Assembly: GCF_043641665.1 (NCBI RefSeq)
Contig: NC_092199.1
Coordinates: 16,920,649 to 16,984,648, forward strand
Direction: 5' to 3'
Length of the DNA stretch: 64,000 nt
Origin: Enoplosus armatus
Lineage: Eukaryota; Chordata; Actinopteri; Centrarchiformes; Enoplosidae
Made by a program: the position numbers and the translations under genes. The notes under the pieces were generated by a model, which made no database searches, was not told where the DNA came from, and saw nothing but the letters and a program-made list of their open reading frames with translations. How positions within the stretch are numbered: the first letter of the stretch is position 1; each line of letters opens with the position of its first letter. Below, piece after piece: positions 37,691 through 51,100 of this stretch.

Positions 37691-40600
37691 CAACAGGGGC
37701 CCGCAGCATGTTTTTGCCCCTGGTAACTCCAGCCCCCGAACAGGTTACAATACCTGCGTTCACAGAACTTGAAATATAAGACGTAATCATCGCTCACGTC
37801 GGACCACAGTGACCTTGCACAATCAATTACGACTTAATGTCCTTGTTTGCTCCGCGTCTTGCCTGAGTGCCTCCCCATGCTGTGGCACGAGCGTTGCCTA
37901 AAGAACAAACAGAGGGAGCCCTCGTCGAATCCCAGAGCTAAAAGCGCGAAAAGCACACCAACAGAGGGAGAGCGAGACATACTTGAGGGGGGGGGGGGGG
38001 ACTGGAAATACATAAAGCGGATAACAAATCACAAATATGATTCTAAAGAACTTGCTTGATAATTTTGGTGATTTGTTGTTACTTCACATCAAAAACCTTG
38101 GAATTGGACCGTGTCCTTTTTCTTATCCAAACTGAACCTTTCACCTGCTTGGTGTTTTGTCTACATAAACATGTCAGCGACTTTTCATGACCCCCCAACC
38201 CCTCTCCCCTAAATATAAACTACACAGACGAATAAACATGTTTGATTACAATCATTGCCCAGGCTAATAAATTATTGTTAATGGTTTTTAAATCTTTTAA
38301 CTCAGCTCGTAAAACAAACAGTGTCCCTACTTTATTCATGAACGGGGTCAGGCGTGACGATGTGCTGATCAAAAGTTTAGAGTGGAAAAGTTCTATTGTG
38401 AATGTGACCATGTGAGGTTATTTAGGAGTCTTTGCCCCGTGTTTAGACTGTACTGCTGAGTGTGTGTTTGGGAGAATGTAAATGGATGATAAATCTTTGG
38501 GATGCTGGGATGACAACTCCCCCCCCCCCACCCCCCCCACCCCTTCCTCCTCTCTCTGTTTTCCTATGCCAGAGCTGATCTCTCTCTCTCCATCTCCAGC
38601 GGGGGCCTCAGCCGAAAACATGCGACTCTACAACACATGTGATTGTAACATAGCAGACAATCCGCTTGGATGTCCAGCAGTGAGGGAGACACCCGGGGGA
38701 GGGTGGACGATGTGCAGGATTAGGAGCGTCTCTCGCTTTTTCTTCGTCCAAGCCCAAGGACATATGGAGCTCTTGAAAGGGAATTAGAGGGTTGAGTCCT
38801 GTGTCACAGCCCTGTTAACCTCCTCAATGGCTGCCGCGGGAGTGTGGCTGCAATTGGAAAGCGCCTACAGCTAGTTGGTTTAGACAAAGCTGTCCGTAAG
38901 TTAGAAAGAAAACCAGCATTGATAGGAGAAAAAAAAATGGTCGGACGTGTCAAGACATTATTACGCCCTAACTACTACCGCATGATGCTGAAACGTGACC
39001 GCAGCTTACATCAGTGCAGGAAAAGTACCAGGCCGATCTGTTGTGTATATTTAGATCTTCCTCATTCCTCCGACAGTATTCACAGCGTGCTTTATATTTA
39101 CTCGGACGTGAGTCAGACCAGGAAATGTGGTGTCATGACTAACCAAGTCAAGGATTGCTCTGTTTGCGTAGCCTTCCGTCTCCATCAGCTCGCTCCAGTG
39201 AAACTCGCAGGCTGCGTCTGCGCAGTACAAGTTTCTATATAAAGCCCAAAACATAAGCACGTGAAGGCAAAAAAAGAAAACGAGGCAAAGGGCATTGCGC
39301 GGCCATAGAAAGTGAACTCTTAGGAATTGTTATACTCGGTTCGCTGCGTTCCTGCTATGGCACACAAGTGTGTGCGGATGTGTACTAGCGTGGGTATGCT
39401 TTGGGTATTACACTGTTCTTTAAAAGGAGCTCTATTGAAGTGGCAAAGGAGTGGGAACAATGAGCAAGGTCAAAGTGTAGGCTTTCGGAGGACAGTCTGC
39501 TTTAAAGGCCCCGGTCAAACTAGAAAGTGCTAGAGAAGAATGTCTTTGCAAGTCGCACTGTATAAGACAGCGTTAGCTAAAACGATAGCCTCGTCCATGT
39601 TGGATTCTACTGCGTGACCAGAGGTGACAGCTACAACAGTGCAACAGTTTGTCATTTTGCCTGTCAGGGTGAAATCACACGTAAAAGTGTACCGACTTGA
39701 ACTTTGCCGACTGAAATTGATGTTTATGAACGTGCTCACGGCATGAAATGCTGAAAGCAAAATGAATTTGCACGTATCATTGCGAAATCCTAAGACTTCT
39801 CTGTTCCCTCAAACAAGTGGGAATTGTCGAGATGGTTTGCAAATTGCAAATTCGCATTTCAAAGTTAAAGGTTCCCTCTGAAGTGTTCTTACTGTTATGT
39901 TTACATTCAGTGTTGGTCACTACTGCATTGTGGGTATCCTACGAATACAAAAAAAAACAACTCCATGGAGCTACTAGAGGTACCTTTTAAAGTGTAACTC
40001 TACGCTAAAGCACCGTGTGAGTTTTCTCACTGATTCAGGCCATTCAAAAAAAAAATTGCATTATGGGAAATATAGGATCCAGCTAGTTGCTGACTCTGTC
40101 ATATATGCCCATATAACGTTAGGATACCTCTACCTTTTCTGCTTCAATTTTCAGCTTTTTCTTTTCACCTGTCTCTCACATGTTCCCCAACTTAATAAAA
40201 GTGCAATACTAAATTTCCGGCGCGCCCCTTTAAGTATATAAAAATTCTTTCCCAGTGGTGAAATGGTCTGTCCATTTTCCAGACATTTATTGTGTACTTT
40301 AAACTCTTTTTTTTTTTTTTTTAGTTTAGTCAACCAAGAGAATATATTTGTTTTTTATTGAATAGTGACAAAATAGAATGGCCATTAGTCAACCTAAAGT
40401 ATAGATCGCAGCACCGACGTGGCTCCTGACGCTGTTATTTGGCTACGGAGCAATGCGGTGCCTGGAGCTGAGTCTGGTGTTGACCAAGGCAGGCCGGTGG
40501 ACAGGATGTTCCTGAGCGTCCCTGGTCCCTCGGCCCTCACCCTCTATTTGTTTTTCTGGATGAGAGCTACAGCCCCCCCCCCTCCCCATTCTCCCACTGC

Positions 40601-42519
40601 CATCACTCAGCCTCAGCAAGAATGTAAACACATGGAGGATACATGCACATGTTCTATATGTACACAAATGTACAATTTGCACAACACAAGTGCAGATTTC
40701 GCGGTCCCCAGCTGTGCCTGGATGAAGGTTTGGTCTGTATACTGATGCTATTACACATGAACAGGTCGTGACCCAACTCTAGCTTTTTGTCCTGTACTGA
40801 CACATATTATCTTCGTGTTCTTGCCACTTAGCCAGCTAATGCCTTTACAGCGTCTTCACTCCAGGCCGCCTCTTTACCAAGAAATGTTTGTACTCTTCAC
40901 CTGAAAAATGGGCCAAAGCTCCAGCTCCCCAAACACAGCGGGGCAGGCCTGCAGGCATCAGAGGCCCAAACAGTTTACGCACCGGCACCGAAAACCTGTT
41001 TAACCTTCCGCATAGCACCTGTCCTGTCCGCTAAACACTTTCTAACCCGTTTGCAGGGGATCGTAAACATCTGCAGTGTTGTGTTTACCCAGTGCGTGTA
41101 AGAACACCCCCCCCCCCCCCATCTTAGCCAAGGACGGGCCGGCACTGAGGTGGGGTGCAGCGAGGGGATACACGCAGGCATGTTAATGTGGCTGACCTCC
41201 TTAAACTTTCACATGAAATTCACTCCCTGGATTTACAGCTATTTGTGTGGGCCGAGGGGGGGTTTATGTAACATATTCATAACAGGCTGTCAATGTGATT
41301 GGTGGGAAAACAGAAGACATTACACCAAGTATATTTCAACTTTATGAACCTTTTCACCTGCTGTTTGAAAGGTCAGTAGAACCTGACCTTTTAAAGGTAA
41401 AATCCAAACTACAATTCTGTACCGTAGAAAGAAACAGTAACCCCCCCCCCCCATAGACCAGAGTGCAATGCAGCCAGGAGATGTGGCATTTCTAACATGT
41501 TGAGAAACTACGACTATCTTCATTTCTGAGCCCATATGTCCATCCCTAATTGAAAATGATAAGTTTCTAACCCTTGTGAGGGGGGTTGTCAAAACACTTC
41601 CTGGGGAAAAAGTAGAAAAAGTAGTTCATCTAGGCAGATGAGGTAATACTTCACCTGACCGTGACCCCCTAGAATGCACTGGGCATCACAAGCACAAAGA
41701 TATATACAACCGGGCGAAACGATCCGAAAGGAAGTTCCTTTCACATATTTTGCATTAGCCCTCTCCCGCACATACGCGAGCAGTCATGTGGTGCATCCCT
41801 CTGCGATTTTTTGTGGCGTTTTTGTGGATGGAGTTAACTCTGATACGTGACTTTTTTTACGGCCTTTAACATGTGTGTTCACTTGACAAGCAGCAAGCCT
41901 TACGACACGAGGACATTTAAAGCGGCACTGCTCAGTGTTTGTGTGTTAACAGTGGATCAAATGACTCGCCAATCCGCTTCGACTGAGCTGCAGGCTTTTG
42001 TGTTGTGTCTTTTTGAACCATTATGCAGGTTCCAAATGGGCACACTTGAACTCTCACATTGCCTCCTCGACAGCCTCTTCCTGAGAATCCCACCACACCA
42101 GCAGCCCCGAGGCCACGTCTACTTCAAACGGCCTCACTGCCATTTAAATCTTTTCAAATTGCACTGAGAATGTTTTGTAGTATGTATTTTCCTGCTCGAA
42201 ACGCCATCTTTTGCTGTCCGTTAATTAGGCACACAACGTGGACACGTGGCCCTGTCCACAGCTGTGGATTGTCATGCTTATGGAGCCGGGGCATATTGAA
42301 TTTCACCGAGTCTTTCGTACATCACAGTCAACAAATAATGGCATGGCGGGCGCACCGTGAGGTCCTGAAGCGCAATAATATTCTATATATTCTCTCTGCA
42401 ATGGATTCTGTCACATCCGTACGCCAGGGGCGTTTGAAAGCGATATCGCCATCTATTAAAAAACGCGTGAGGCATCACTGAGGTCTCTTCCTTCAGCTCA
42501 AAAGGGAGTCTCTTCATTT
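37691..42519. other. Non-coding stretch, no gene seen
   Basis: Nearly 5 kb with no supportable exon. G11 at about 37,988, C-rich runs at 38,520, 40,575, 41,108 and 41,443, and T18 near 40,305. The sequence at 39,880-40,010 and that at 50,070-50,170 share a similar word series (TTCAGTGTT, GCATTGTG[G/T]GTATCC, GGTACCTTTTA), so both are probably copies of another small repeat. Confidence 0.5.
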
Positions 42520-42970
42520 CACCTGCCTCCTCGTATTGCGCGTCGCTTTTGTCTTCTGATAATGTTTGCCTTTTCCCTCATTTCTCTGGCAATCATGAGG
42601 ATTTAATGCGGAGGTCGAGATATTTCACACAGTGGATATCAGCTGCTCAACTGAATCGAGGGAGAAATGTATTTATAGGCTCTTAGCGTGCGATCCGACT
42701 CCCCATAAATGCGCCGCACTTGATATGAAATGACAAAATATCATTTCTCATACAGCCTGGAATGCAGCGAAAGCTGTCTATTTGCAGATCATATAAGCTG
42801 GCAAAATATGAATCAGTCTTATGCTCCTCTCCCTACAGGAAGGACATGGAAGGAAACTTGACTTCAGCCCTGAGCTTTTGTTTTAATTCACTGCCAGTAT
42901 GTTTGAATGTGACAAACGCAGGTTATTACAGTCTTAATAATGCCTATAATAAGGGCATCTGGCCAAACTA
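42520..42970. other. Candidate conserved non-coding element
   Basis: A 450-base non-repetitive stretch of even composition with TAAT/GATA-type words (TCTGATAATGTTTGCC, GGATTTAATGCGGAGG, CATATAAGCTGGCAAAATAT, CTTAATAATGCCTATAATAA). It is the most repeat-free block of this size in the first 45 kb. An open frame (42,762-42,971) is present but without splice context. Conservation is not tested. Confidence 0.3.
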
Positions 42971-43257
42971 GCTGCCCTTTTTACAACACTGCCACTGATT
43001 AGGTCTGCTGTTATGACACCGTAGATCCATGTAGATGCCGTTGTTGAGCTGACTTACATCACCGGTTTGAGCTTCCGTTTGGTGGCAAGTGGTCGGCTTT
43101 CTCTATGGACGTACAGCACTATGCATACATCCAAAAAGAATGGTGGTTTAATTGCATGTTTAAACAAGCAGTAGCGCATTAGCCGCTATTTGCTTTTCGC
43201 TGCTAGCCCATGTTTTTATTTGAAATGTGTTTTTCCTCTGTAGTAAATTCGCCGTAA
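42971..43257. other. Non-coding stretch, nothing recognised
   Basis: No repeat, exon or motif identified. Confidence 0.5.
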
Positions 43258-44132
43258 CTTAAAGCTGCATGAATCAAAACACTGAATTAAATGGCTATGT
43301 GTGCTGTGAAGTGTACAAATATTACCCAACTCAGCGTCTTTCTATTGAGCTTTTATGCCTCTTTTGGCTACTTCTTTTGGTTTTCCGCCTAGCAAACTCT
43401 GGCTAGCTATTTTTTACTAGTTTTCCAGCTAAAAAAAACTTAACTCTCATCGATCTGGTTTCACAGCTGGTTTCAGTGAGAAAAAAGAAATCCTGTTTGA
43501 TACTGTAAGATACCTGCCCAGCATCAAAGGCAGACGGGCAACGTTAGCAACGAGCCGGTAAACGTAGCAGAGCTATTAGCGAGCTAATGAGGAGTTAAGG
43601 AGGAGTGGTTATTGGACTTTCATCGGGGGTCAAGAAACGTGACTCCAAATAAATGCTAATGTAAATGCTCTGCATCTCTCCATGGAGCTTTTATGCCTCT
43701 TTTAGCTAATTCTTTTGGTTTTCTGTCTAGCGAACTCTGGCTGGCTAGTTTCCCTGGTTTTCCAGCTAAAAAGAACTTTCATTAATTTGGTTTCAGTGAA
43801 AAAAAAAGAGACACCTGCCCAGCATCAAAGGCAGACGGGCAAAGTTAGCAACGAGCCGGTGAACATAGCAGAGCTATTAGCGAGCTAATGAGGAGCTCCA
43901 AAACAGCGCTAAAGGAGGAGTTATTATTGGACTTTCATCAGGGGTCAAGAAACACGACTCCAAATAAATGCTAATGTATATGCTAATGTTGCTCTGTGTC
44001 TGCCGGCTGTGTAGATGGTGGGGAATTGTTAGCCAGCACGTTAGCCGAAACAACTTCTGTGCCAGATCTTGTTTTTAAGCTTGTTCCACTTCCTCCAACC
44101 ACCCAAAATAAATCAATTGATGCAGCTTTAAT
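43258..44132 (+). repeat. GCAGCTTTAA-ended repeat, long copy with internal tandem duplication
   Basis: Starts ACTTAAAGCTGCATGAATCA and ends TTGATGCAGCTTTAATAA, giving both inverted termini. The interior is duplicated: GAGCTTTTATGCCTCTTTT at 43,347 and 43,685, CACCTGCCCAGCATCAAAGG-type blocks, and GACTCCAAATAAATGCTAAT at 43,641 and 43,956. The unit is about 315-340 bases and the copies remain highly similar. No coding capacity is seen. Confidence 0.8.
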
Positions 44133-45172
44133 AACTGATGAATGAAACAGCTAGTTTAATTGTGGCCGTAAAATTCACTTTTTCTTTTAGGGTTATTGGT
44201 TAGAATAAAAAAAAAGAAAAAAAAAGAAAAAGAAAATGTTTCATTCCTTGCTAACAAACTTGTAGATTTAAAAGATTTGCCTGAAACAGGTAGTGATACA
44301 TGTGTCACGCGGGGGCCTGAGGCTTGCGCAGGCAACTTTGGCTCCCTGCTCTCCCATTTGCTTGCTGGTGTGTTTGGCTTCAATGCTGTTAGTTTACACT
44401 AGATCCCCATTAGTGTCAGATATCCTGGGTGATGCCCAGTTACTGTGTGAGATAGCTAAACAGAGGGGAGGGATCAGTGCCTCCCCTCTGTGTCTACAGT
44501 ATAAGTGGTGTTTGCGTGTATTAGGATTTTTAATGTATGTGCTCATAAGGGCTGTTGGTACATTACATCCAGCCAGTGTGCCCATTTGCTCCCGTGTGAT
44601 CAGTTTTCCTGGACAACAAAGTTAGTCCAGTTATGCAGCCGGCTCTCCCTGGGGGACGGGGCGGGAGAGGCGATCAGTCGGTGAGGATCCACAGGCGCTC
44701 TCAGTTGCGCTGCATCTATAGGGAGACAGATCCACCTCCTCCACAGAGAGGTCTTGGAACTGCGGCCGAGGACTTCTTCAGCTAGGAAATCCATCATTAG
44801 GAGGCAACTTCTTGGACCATAAAGTAGCTTGGATTCTTTAATTGTTGGGAAAGATCAAGATTTTGAGGAAAATTAGGTAAACCAGGGAATAACAGCGTCA
44901 CAAAGTGGAGAAGAACACTTTCTGTTCTTCCACATCCACCTCCAAATCCATCCAGCAGATTCTGAAAAAAACTTTCTGGAGCTACCTGCGTGGAGGTCAA
45001 GTGGAAATCGCCTGGACCTGGTGTTGGCGAGGCGAGAGGAGTGGACGTAGGGAGATTAAAAAAAAAAACGAGGATGAGCTAGGGGGCCTTGGGAGTGCAG
45101 GGGTGAGGCATGAGGTGGCGAAGCAGCTGAGCAACCAGAAACCACCGGCTTTCAAAGTAAACACGCAGCACC
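44133..45172 (+). other. Region upstream of glp2r, probable promoter and 5' UTR
   Basis: No exon of another gene is seen. This kilobase precedes the proposed start codon and probably contains the glp2r promoter and 5' leader. No TATA box or transcription start could be placed. An overlapping open frame beginning 44,905 runs out of frame across the glp2r start and could act as an upstream ORF if transcription starts that far upstream. Confidence 0.4.
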
Positions 45173-48100
45173 ATGCCAACCCGGCTGCCAACCTGGCACG
45201 AGAGGACCCGGACACACACAGCAGGACACACACGCCTGCTCTTACTCTCCTTCGTTATCCTCAACCAGCAGGTAAATTCACACTTGCATGCACACACACA
45301 CACACACATTAGGCCTCACAATCAATTACATTCAAGTCTTAGCATTACTTAACTTAGGAAGTTATGCCACATGGCCCTTATACGTCCCTACATCTTTAAC
45401 ATTTAATTCTAATTAAATTCTCGATCTGATTTGGTGTATGAGGCAATATAACACGGTGTGTTTCTCATGAAACACAACAAAGACCCTGCCGACAGTCGAC
45501 TGCGGCAAACATACAGCACGTTGCGCCTCCTTTTTTTCTTTTCTTTTTTTAAATCTTAAATTAGTCTTTTTTTCACAAAGTTTGGGCTACAGGAGGTCCC
45601 TCTGCTCATATGCATGTTCAGCAGTATCTTCTTCTGAAATCATTGCCTGGAAATCGGAGTTTAGTGACATGCTTGAAAAAAAGACAACAACTTTGGTATC
45701 TGTTTTGGAAATCAAATGAGAGGGACGTCTTTCTCAAGGGATGAAAGGAAGAAAACAAAAAACAAAACAAAAAAAAGCAGCAACACTTAAAATATGAGAC
45801 AAATAACATCAAAGAGCACTTATAAGTTTTGTGCAAATTCACTTTCATCTCCAGCGTTATAATGCAGGGAATTGTCAGGGGGGTTACGTCCGCCGTGGCT
45901 GGATTTGAAACAGGTTTAGGTCTCACGGGAGACAAACACAGAAGATGGGGGTTGACAGCAGCTCTTGTCTTCCCTTCAACCTGTGATGCCCCCCTGGACA
46001 GGGTCTTGAATTAAAACATCCTCTGTCGGCCCGGCTCACGTGGCGCAATCTCTGCAGCACAGGTGGCAGATGAGCCACCAGGCAGCGAAGAGGTCAGCCG
46101 CCTCCTCACTGGGGTGTGAAGACTGGGACTGTTGGGCCGAGATAAGAGGGCCGCTGTCCTCGGCCCCGACACTGAATTATGACTGACAGGAGACGGCAGC
46201 TGTGGTCTGCAAAATGAAGAAAGTAGCATAATTCATGGCCGAGCGTTAATTAATATGATAGCTGTCAAATACAATAACCTGTAGTCAGGGACACACCCAC
46301 AGACTGTTCCCATCACTGAAACATCAAGAATAAACAGCCAAGCCTTTTCACATTGCTGCAGGTGTGACACTAATGCAGAAAGACACGTTGATAAATTGCC
46401 TCTATTAATTACAGATTATACTCAGATGAAAGTGCCCCCCCACCCCCCGGTAAGTGAGGGTGGTCCTTATGAAAATGAAATACTCCCACCAAGTGGGCAA
46501 ATACAAATACTGCAACACCCACTGCTCCCCACATCCACTCAGAGGCTGCAGATTGAGTGCGTGAGGGTTATATTAAAAAAACATTATCATTCATTTCATG
46601 AAATCAATCATTGGAAGTCATTGAATCAATATCGTATAGAAGAAGAATGTCATTAAGTTTACTGCGTTTGTTTGGGAACGTTGTTAACTTCCCAGCATGC
46701 ACTGTACTGGGGTACTCAAGTCCCCTTTCTCTCAACGGAGTGTCTTTTCATACGTGCGTCCCAAATGACTCCCATGAATCTAAATGGTACACCCCATAGT
46801 CTTTCCTCTGCCACGACTTACAGATAATCATTAGGCAGGGGGTGAAGCCTAATTAGCAATTCTGGATAATACATCCAAACTGCCACCGATTAAACCGAGT
46901 TCCTTAAGTTCCGTTGAGTTCGCTCAGTGAGTTTCACATGAGAGCAACTAATGAAATCACTGCTAATTCAGTAAAGGCCAACTATTGTAGCCGTGCTGTT
47001 CAATATTTTCATGTAAATGACGAATCAAATTACTATGTGCAAAGGAGTCGCTTTCAGTGATGGATCCACGGGGAATTATCACCCAACTCTGCAGCCCCCC
47101 CCCCCCCTCGGCTCGACACAGCACTGTAGCATCTTACAGCTCGTTATCAGTACAGTTAAAGCTTTTACAGCCCATGACTTTACGGTGGTCTTGCCACTCT
47201 AATGAACCACTGTAGACGTCCTGTGACTTAAGGCCGCACTAACCAAAATGTTTCTATTAATATTGAACCAAATTGCTGCACGTAACTGCAAACTGGATGG
47301 CTCGTAGTGATGAACCCACAGAGAATTATCACCCCGCTCTGCAGCTCGATTGAACTTCTTATCCTCTTTTTACCTCACCTTTTTAATTGTTGGGCTTGCA
47401 AACTCCTCTCTTATTTTTACAACAGAGTTAAAAGGAGAGTGAATATTGGACTGACATTTGGGGGGGGGGGGGGCAGAGACGTAATGTCAAATAAATGCAA
47501 ATGTTGCTCTGTGTCTGCTGGGTGTAAAAATAGGCAACTTTCACTTTCACTGTGTTTCCACTGCCCCCATGTGGCCAAAACATTATTAATGCAGCTTTAA
47601 AGCAGCCTCTCACATTTAGCAACTATAGCAATTATAATCAGAAATACTTTATTGATCCCCGGGGGGGGGGGATTAGACAGAACGAAAGTAATTCCAAGGT
47701 GAAAAAAAGTACCAGAACTCTCTCTACCAGCATGCCTGGAGAGGGCGCAACTTCAAAAAGTTAGTAGTTAAAATACGACAGTTATGATAAAGGAATAAAG
47801 GAAAAAATAAGAAAACAAACAGGAGCGACTGCAGCAGGCTGAAAGCACGGTCGGCGCGTGCGCACAATTGGTCACAACTGGGCTGTATTCCAAAGTGCTA
47901 CACATTCATCTTTTGGGGAGGGGGTGGAAAATGCAATGATTTATCAAACAATCGCTGTTTTGTAGTACATGCTGTACACACTTAAGTGTAACTCTTCAGA
48001 TTATTCAAATAATAGCTTTTCCCTCACTTTTTTCAAAAATCAACATGCAGGCAACAGGCTCAGTCCTTGAAAGTCTGATAGCTCAGCGGACCGAATACTG

Positions 48101-51100
48101 GGAGAACTGCAACAGAACTCTGGCAACAAGCGCGCTCTCAGAAACAGGTGGGCCTCCTGTCAAGTCTTCTAATGTCAATGATCTTGATTGCTATTGCCTT
48201 TCGTTGAATCCCGATTACTCTTGTCTTCCAGGGATCTACTGTAAAGGAACGTTTGACATGTTTGTGTGTTGGCCCCATTCACCTCCCGGGAATGTGTCGG
48301 TCCCCTGTCCCTCTTACTTACCGTGGATCAGCGAGGGTAATGTCATGTTTCGACCGCTTCAATTCAAACATATGAGGTCACAAATGAAAAATAGCTTTTG
48401 CCATATTACATTAACTGCCCCTTTGTACTATTTTTGACTGTCTTTGTCAATTCATTCATTTCAAGTGAATCAATCACTGAGTGGCTCACGAGACAGACAT
48501 TTCATTTCGCAGTAACACTTCAAATGTGAAGCAGGAGTTATGCCATTGGCCATGCCTGCTGCAACCACTGAGAGGACGTCAGTCTAATCTGCCGTGTCTG
48601 ATCAGTTTTTAAGCCACGCTAGGCTCTAGGGATGGCAATGTCGGTCAGTTTTGCAGGTATTTGGTCATGAACCAAAGTATTGGACACGTTTAAAAAAGCA
48701 AGTGGACCAACCAGCTAACAGCATTCCCACCAGCTTCGGCTGCACTTTGTGTTTAGTGCTAATTGTCAAATGTTAGCATGCTAACGCTTAAACCAAGATG
48801 GAGAACATCCTGCTAAACATCCGCATGTTAGCATACTGGCGTTAGCATTTAGCTCAGTGCTTTGCGGTGCTCGAAGCGTTGCCTCACAGAGCTGCTGGCT
48901 TGGCTGAATGAAGTCACTTCCAAATGGTAGTGATTGGCAAATTATGTGAAATGATTGTAGTAAACGTGCACTGCGCTGGCCATCCTACCAAGAGATAGAA
49001 ACACAGGAAACAAAAAAAGAATCTAACAAAGTTGAGTCCAAGCCTTCCAACATCATTTAATATCACAATGAAGTTTTGATCAAGTGACCGTACCCATCCG
49101 ACTTGGGATTCAGCTGCATAAAAATGTAAAGAGGACAGAAAGACTTCCCAGGGTAAAACGATTAACTGCCCAGTCGGTCAGCCTCTCCTCGGACTGCACT
49201 GACAGGAGACACCATGCATATCAATGTGTCCTTCCATTGCCAGCAGACGGCTCCAGGAGGGCACACCGAGAATGCTTAGAAAATGGGAGATGGCGACAGA
49301 GGGAGAATTCCTCCGACCCCTGGAGAGATGATTCGGAATGTAAGGAGGACCATTACTTCAAAGACAAGGTGAGGAGGAGAGTGTTTCTGATTCTGACAGT
49401 TTCTGCCCTTAGTCATTCTACAGAAACCATCAGGGGCTGACGACTGTCCCTAGAATGTCTCCCTTTATTAGAAATGTCTGAAGAGGTGTCGTGTTCTCTC
49501 CATCAACTTCCTTGTCTGTGTGTGTCCAGGAGGACGAAATGCTTCGCCAGACAGCCCTCAGGCTCATCTCTGTCATTGGCTATTCCCTGTCCCTGTCCTC
49601 TCTCACACTGGCCACCCTCCTGATGGGCATGCTGAGGTCAGTGGTCGGGGGGGTAGAGGAGTTTCTGAGGGTCATGCAGACAAAATTGTGCATTTTGTTC
49701 TATTGTGTGGTAGTGAGGGCCAACCACCGCCAACCATGTTGTCGCACCTCATTGGTCTGGAGAGCAAATGCCCAGCCACAAACTGCACTAAGAACACCCA
49801 TATCGGGTCAAACATTGTCTAAACCACGGGTAAAACCGAAAATGAGAGCACCCAAGAGATGTTTACATCAGGCAGTTCCATTTTACTGTTCGCCATTTTC
49901 TTTTGCCAGATACATTTTGGCTAACTTGGGGATGGCACGCTGCATTCCCAGATACCAGCAATTAACCTGGGGAGAACAATATTAATAACGAAAACAAAGA
50001 AATTAAGACACAGGTTCTGTTTTATATTGGCAATTCAAAAAGGTACCCTGTAGTAACAAAGTTCTGTTTACTTTCAGTGTTTCTCACCAAAACGCATTGT
50101 GTGTATCCTTGAGGTCTCTTGACCGCTCCATAGTGCTGCCAGTGGTCAAAAAACTTCACACGGTACCTTTTAATAGTTATAAAATCATATATTTCAGCCT
50201 GTAAAATGGGGCAAAATGTGTTGCTAATTTAAAAATGACTGAAGCAGCCAATTAAGTAAAGTCTTGTGTTCAACAAAACAAAATTCCTACATCTGTTTGT
50301 ACGTCTTCGTTTCATTTTTAGTGTATGTTTTACAGATGCGTGTCATTAGGAGACGTTCAAACTTGCAGCACTGGATGAGGATGAGACGGCGATTTGTCCT
50401 TCACTTTGGCCTCCCCTTGTCGTGATGCAGCTTCTATTAGTCACTCCGATAGACAATCAATAAGGCGTGGGGGCAGATTTACTAGCTTTAACTGTACTGA
50501 TGATGCACTTGGTTTCGCAGTGCTGGAGACGTTTACAAGACTATGAGGACGGTCGATCATTACAAATGACATTATAAACACCGGGAAGCATTTACATGTG
50601 GTTGCATGTAGCTCGATCGTTTATCAGTCCCTCTTATGTCATGCCCTCATTAATGCTGAGACAGTTGCACGGGACGTATGGATCAATGCCTTCCCGTATC
50701 TGCTTACCAGGAAGCTCCACTGCACCAGGAACTACATCCACATGAACCTGTTTGTGTCATTCATCCTGCGAGCCGTGGCTGTCATCTCGAAGGAAATCAT
50801 ATTATACATCATGTATTCCGACCTACCCAAGGACGACCCTGGATGGAACTCCTACTCAAGCTCAGCGGTATAAAGAAAAATCACACAACAGCAGATACTT
50901 GGCCTTTTCTGATTCTGTTGTAGCTGTAGCCAAGGGAACGGTTTGCAACACTAACTTTTTCTTCTTTTTTTTTCCCCCTCAACAGGTAGCGTTGATGTGC
51001 AAATTCTCCAAAGTGTGCATGGAATACTTTGTGGCCTGTAACTACTTCTGGCTCTTGGTGGAGGCCATCTTCCTCCACACGCTGCTCTTCACAGCCGTGC

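Noticed and set aside
37301..37693. 130-codon minus-strand open frame
   Set aside because: Mostly Tyr-Ile from the TA tract. The remaining part looks like a decayed retroelement tail rather than a host gene.
50511..50560. Possible glp2r exon beginning after TTTCGCAG at 50,520
   Set aside because: It would not join exon 5 in frame with TM2. The acceptor at 50,710 gives the expected RKLHCTRNY junction.
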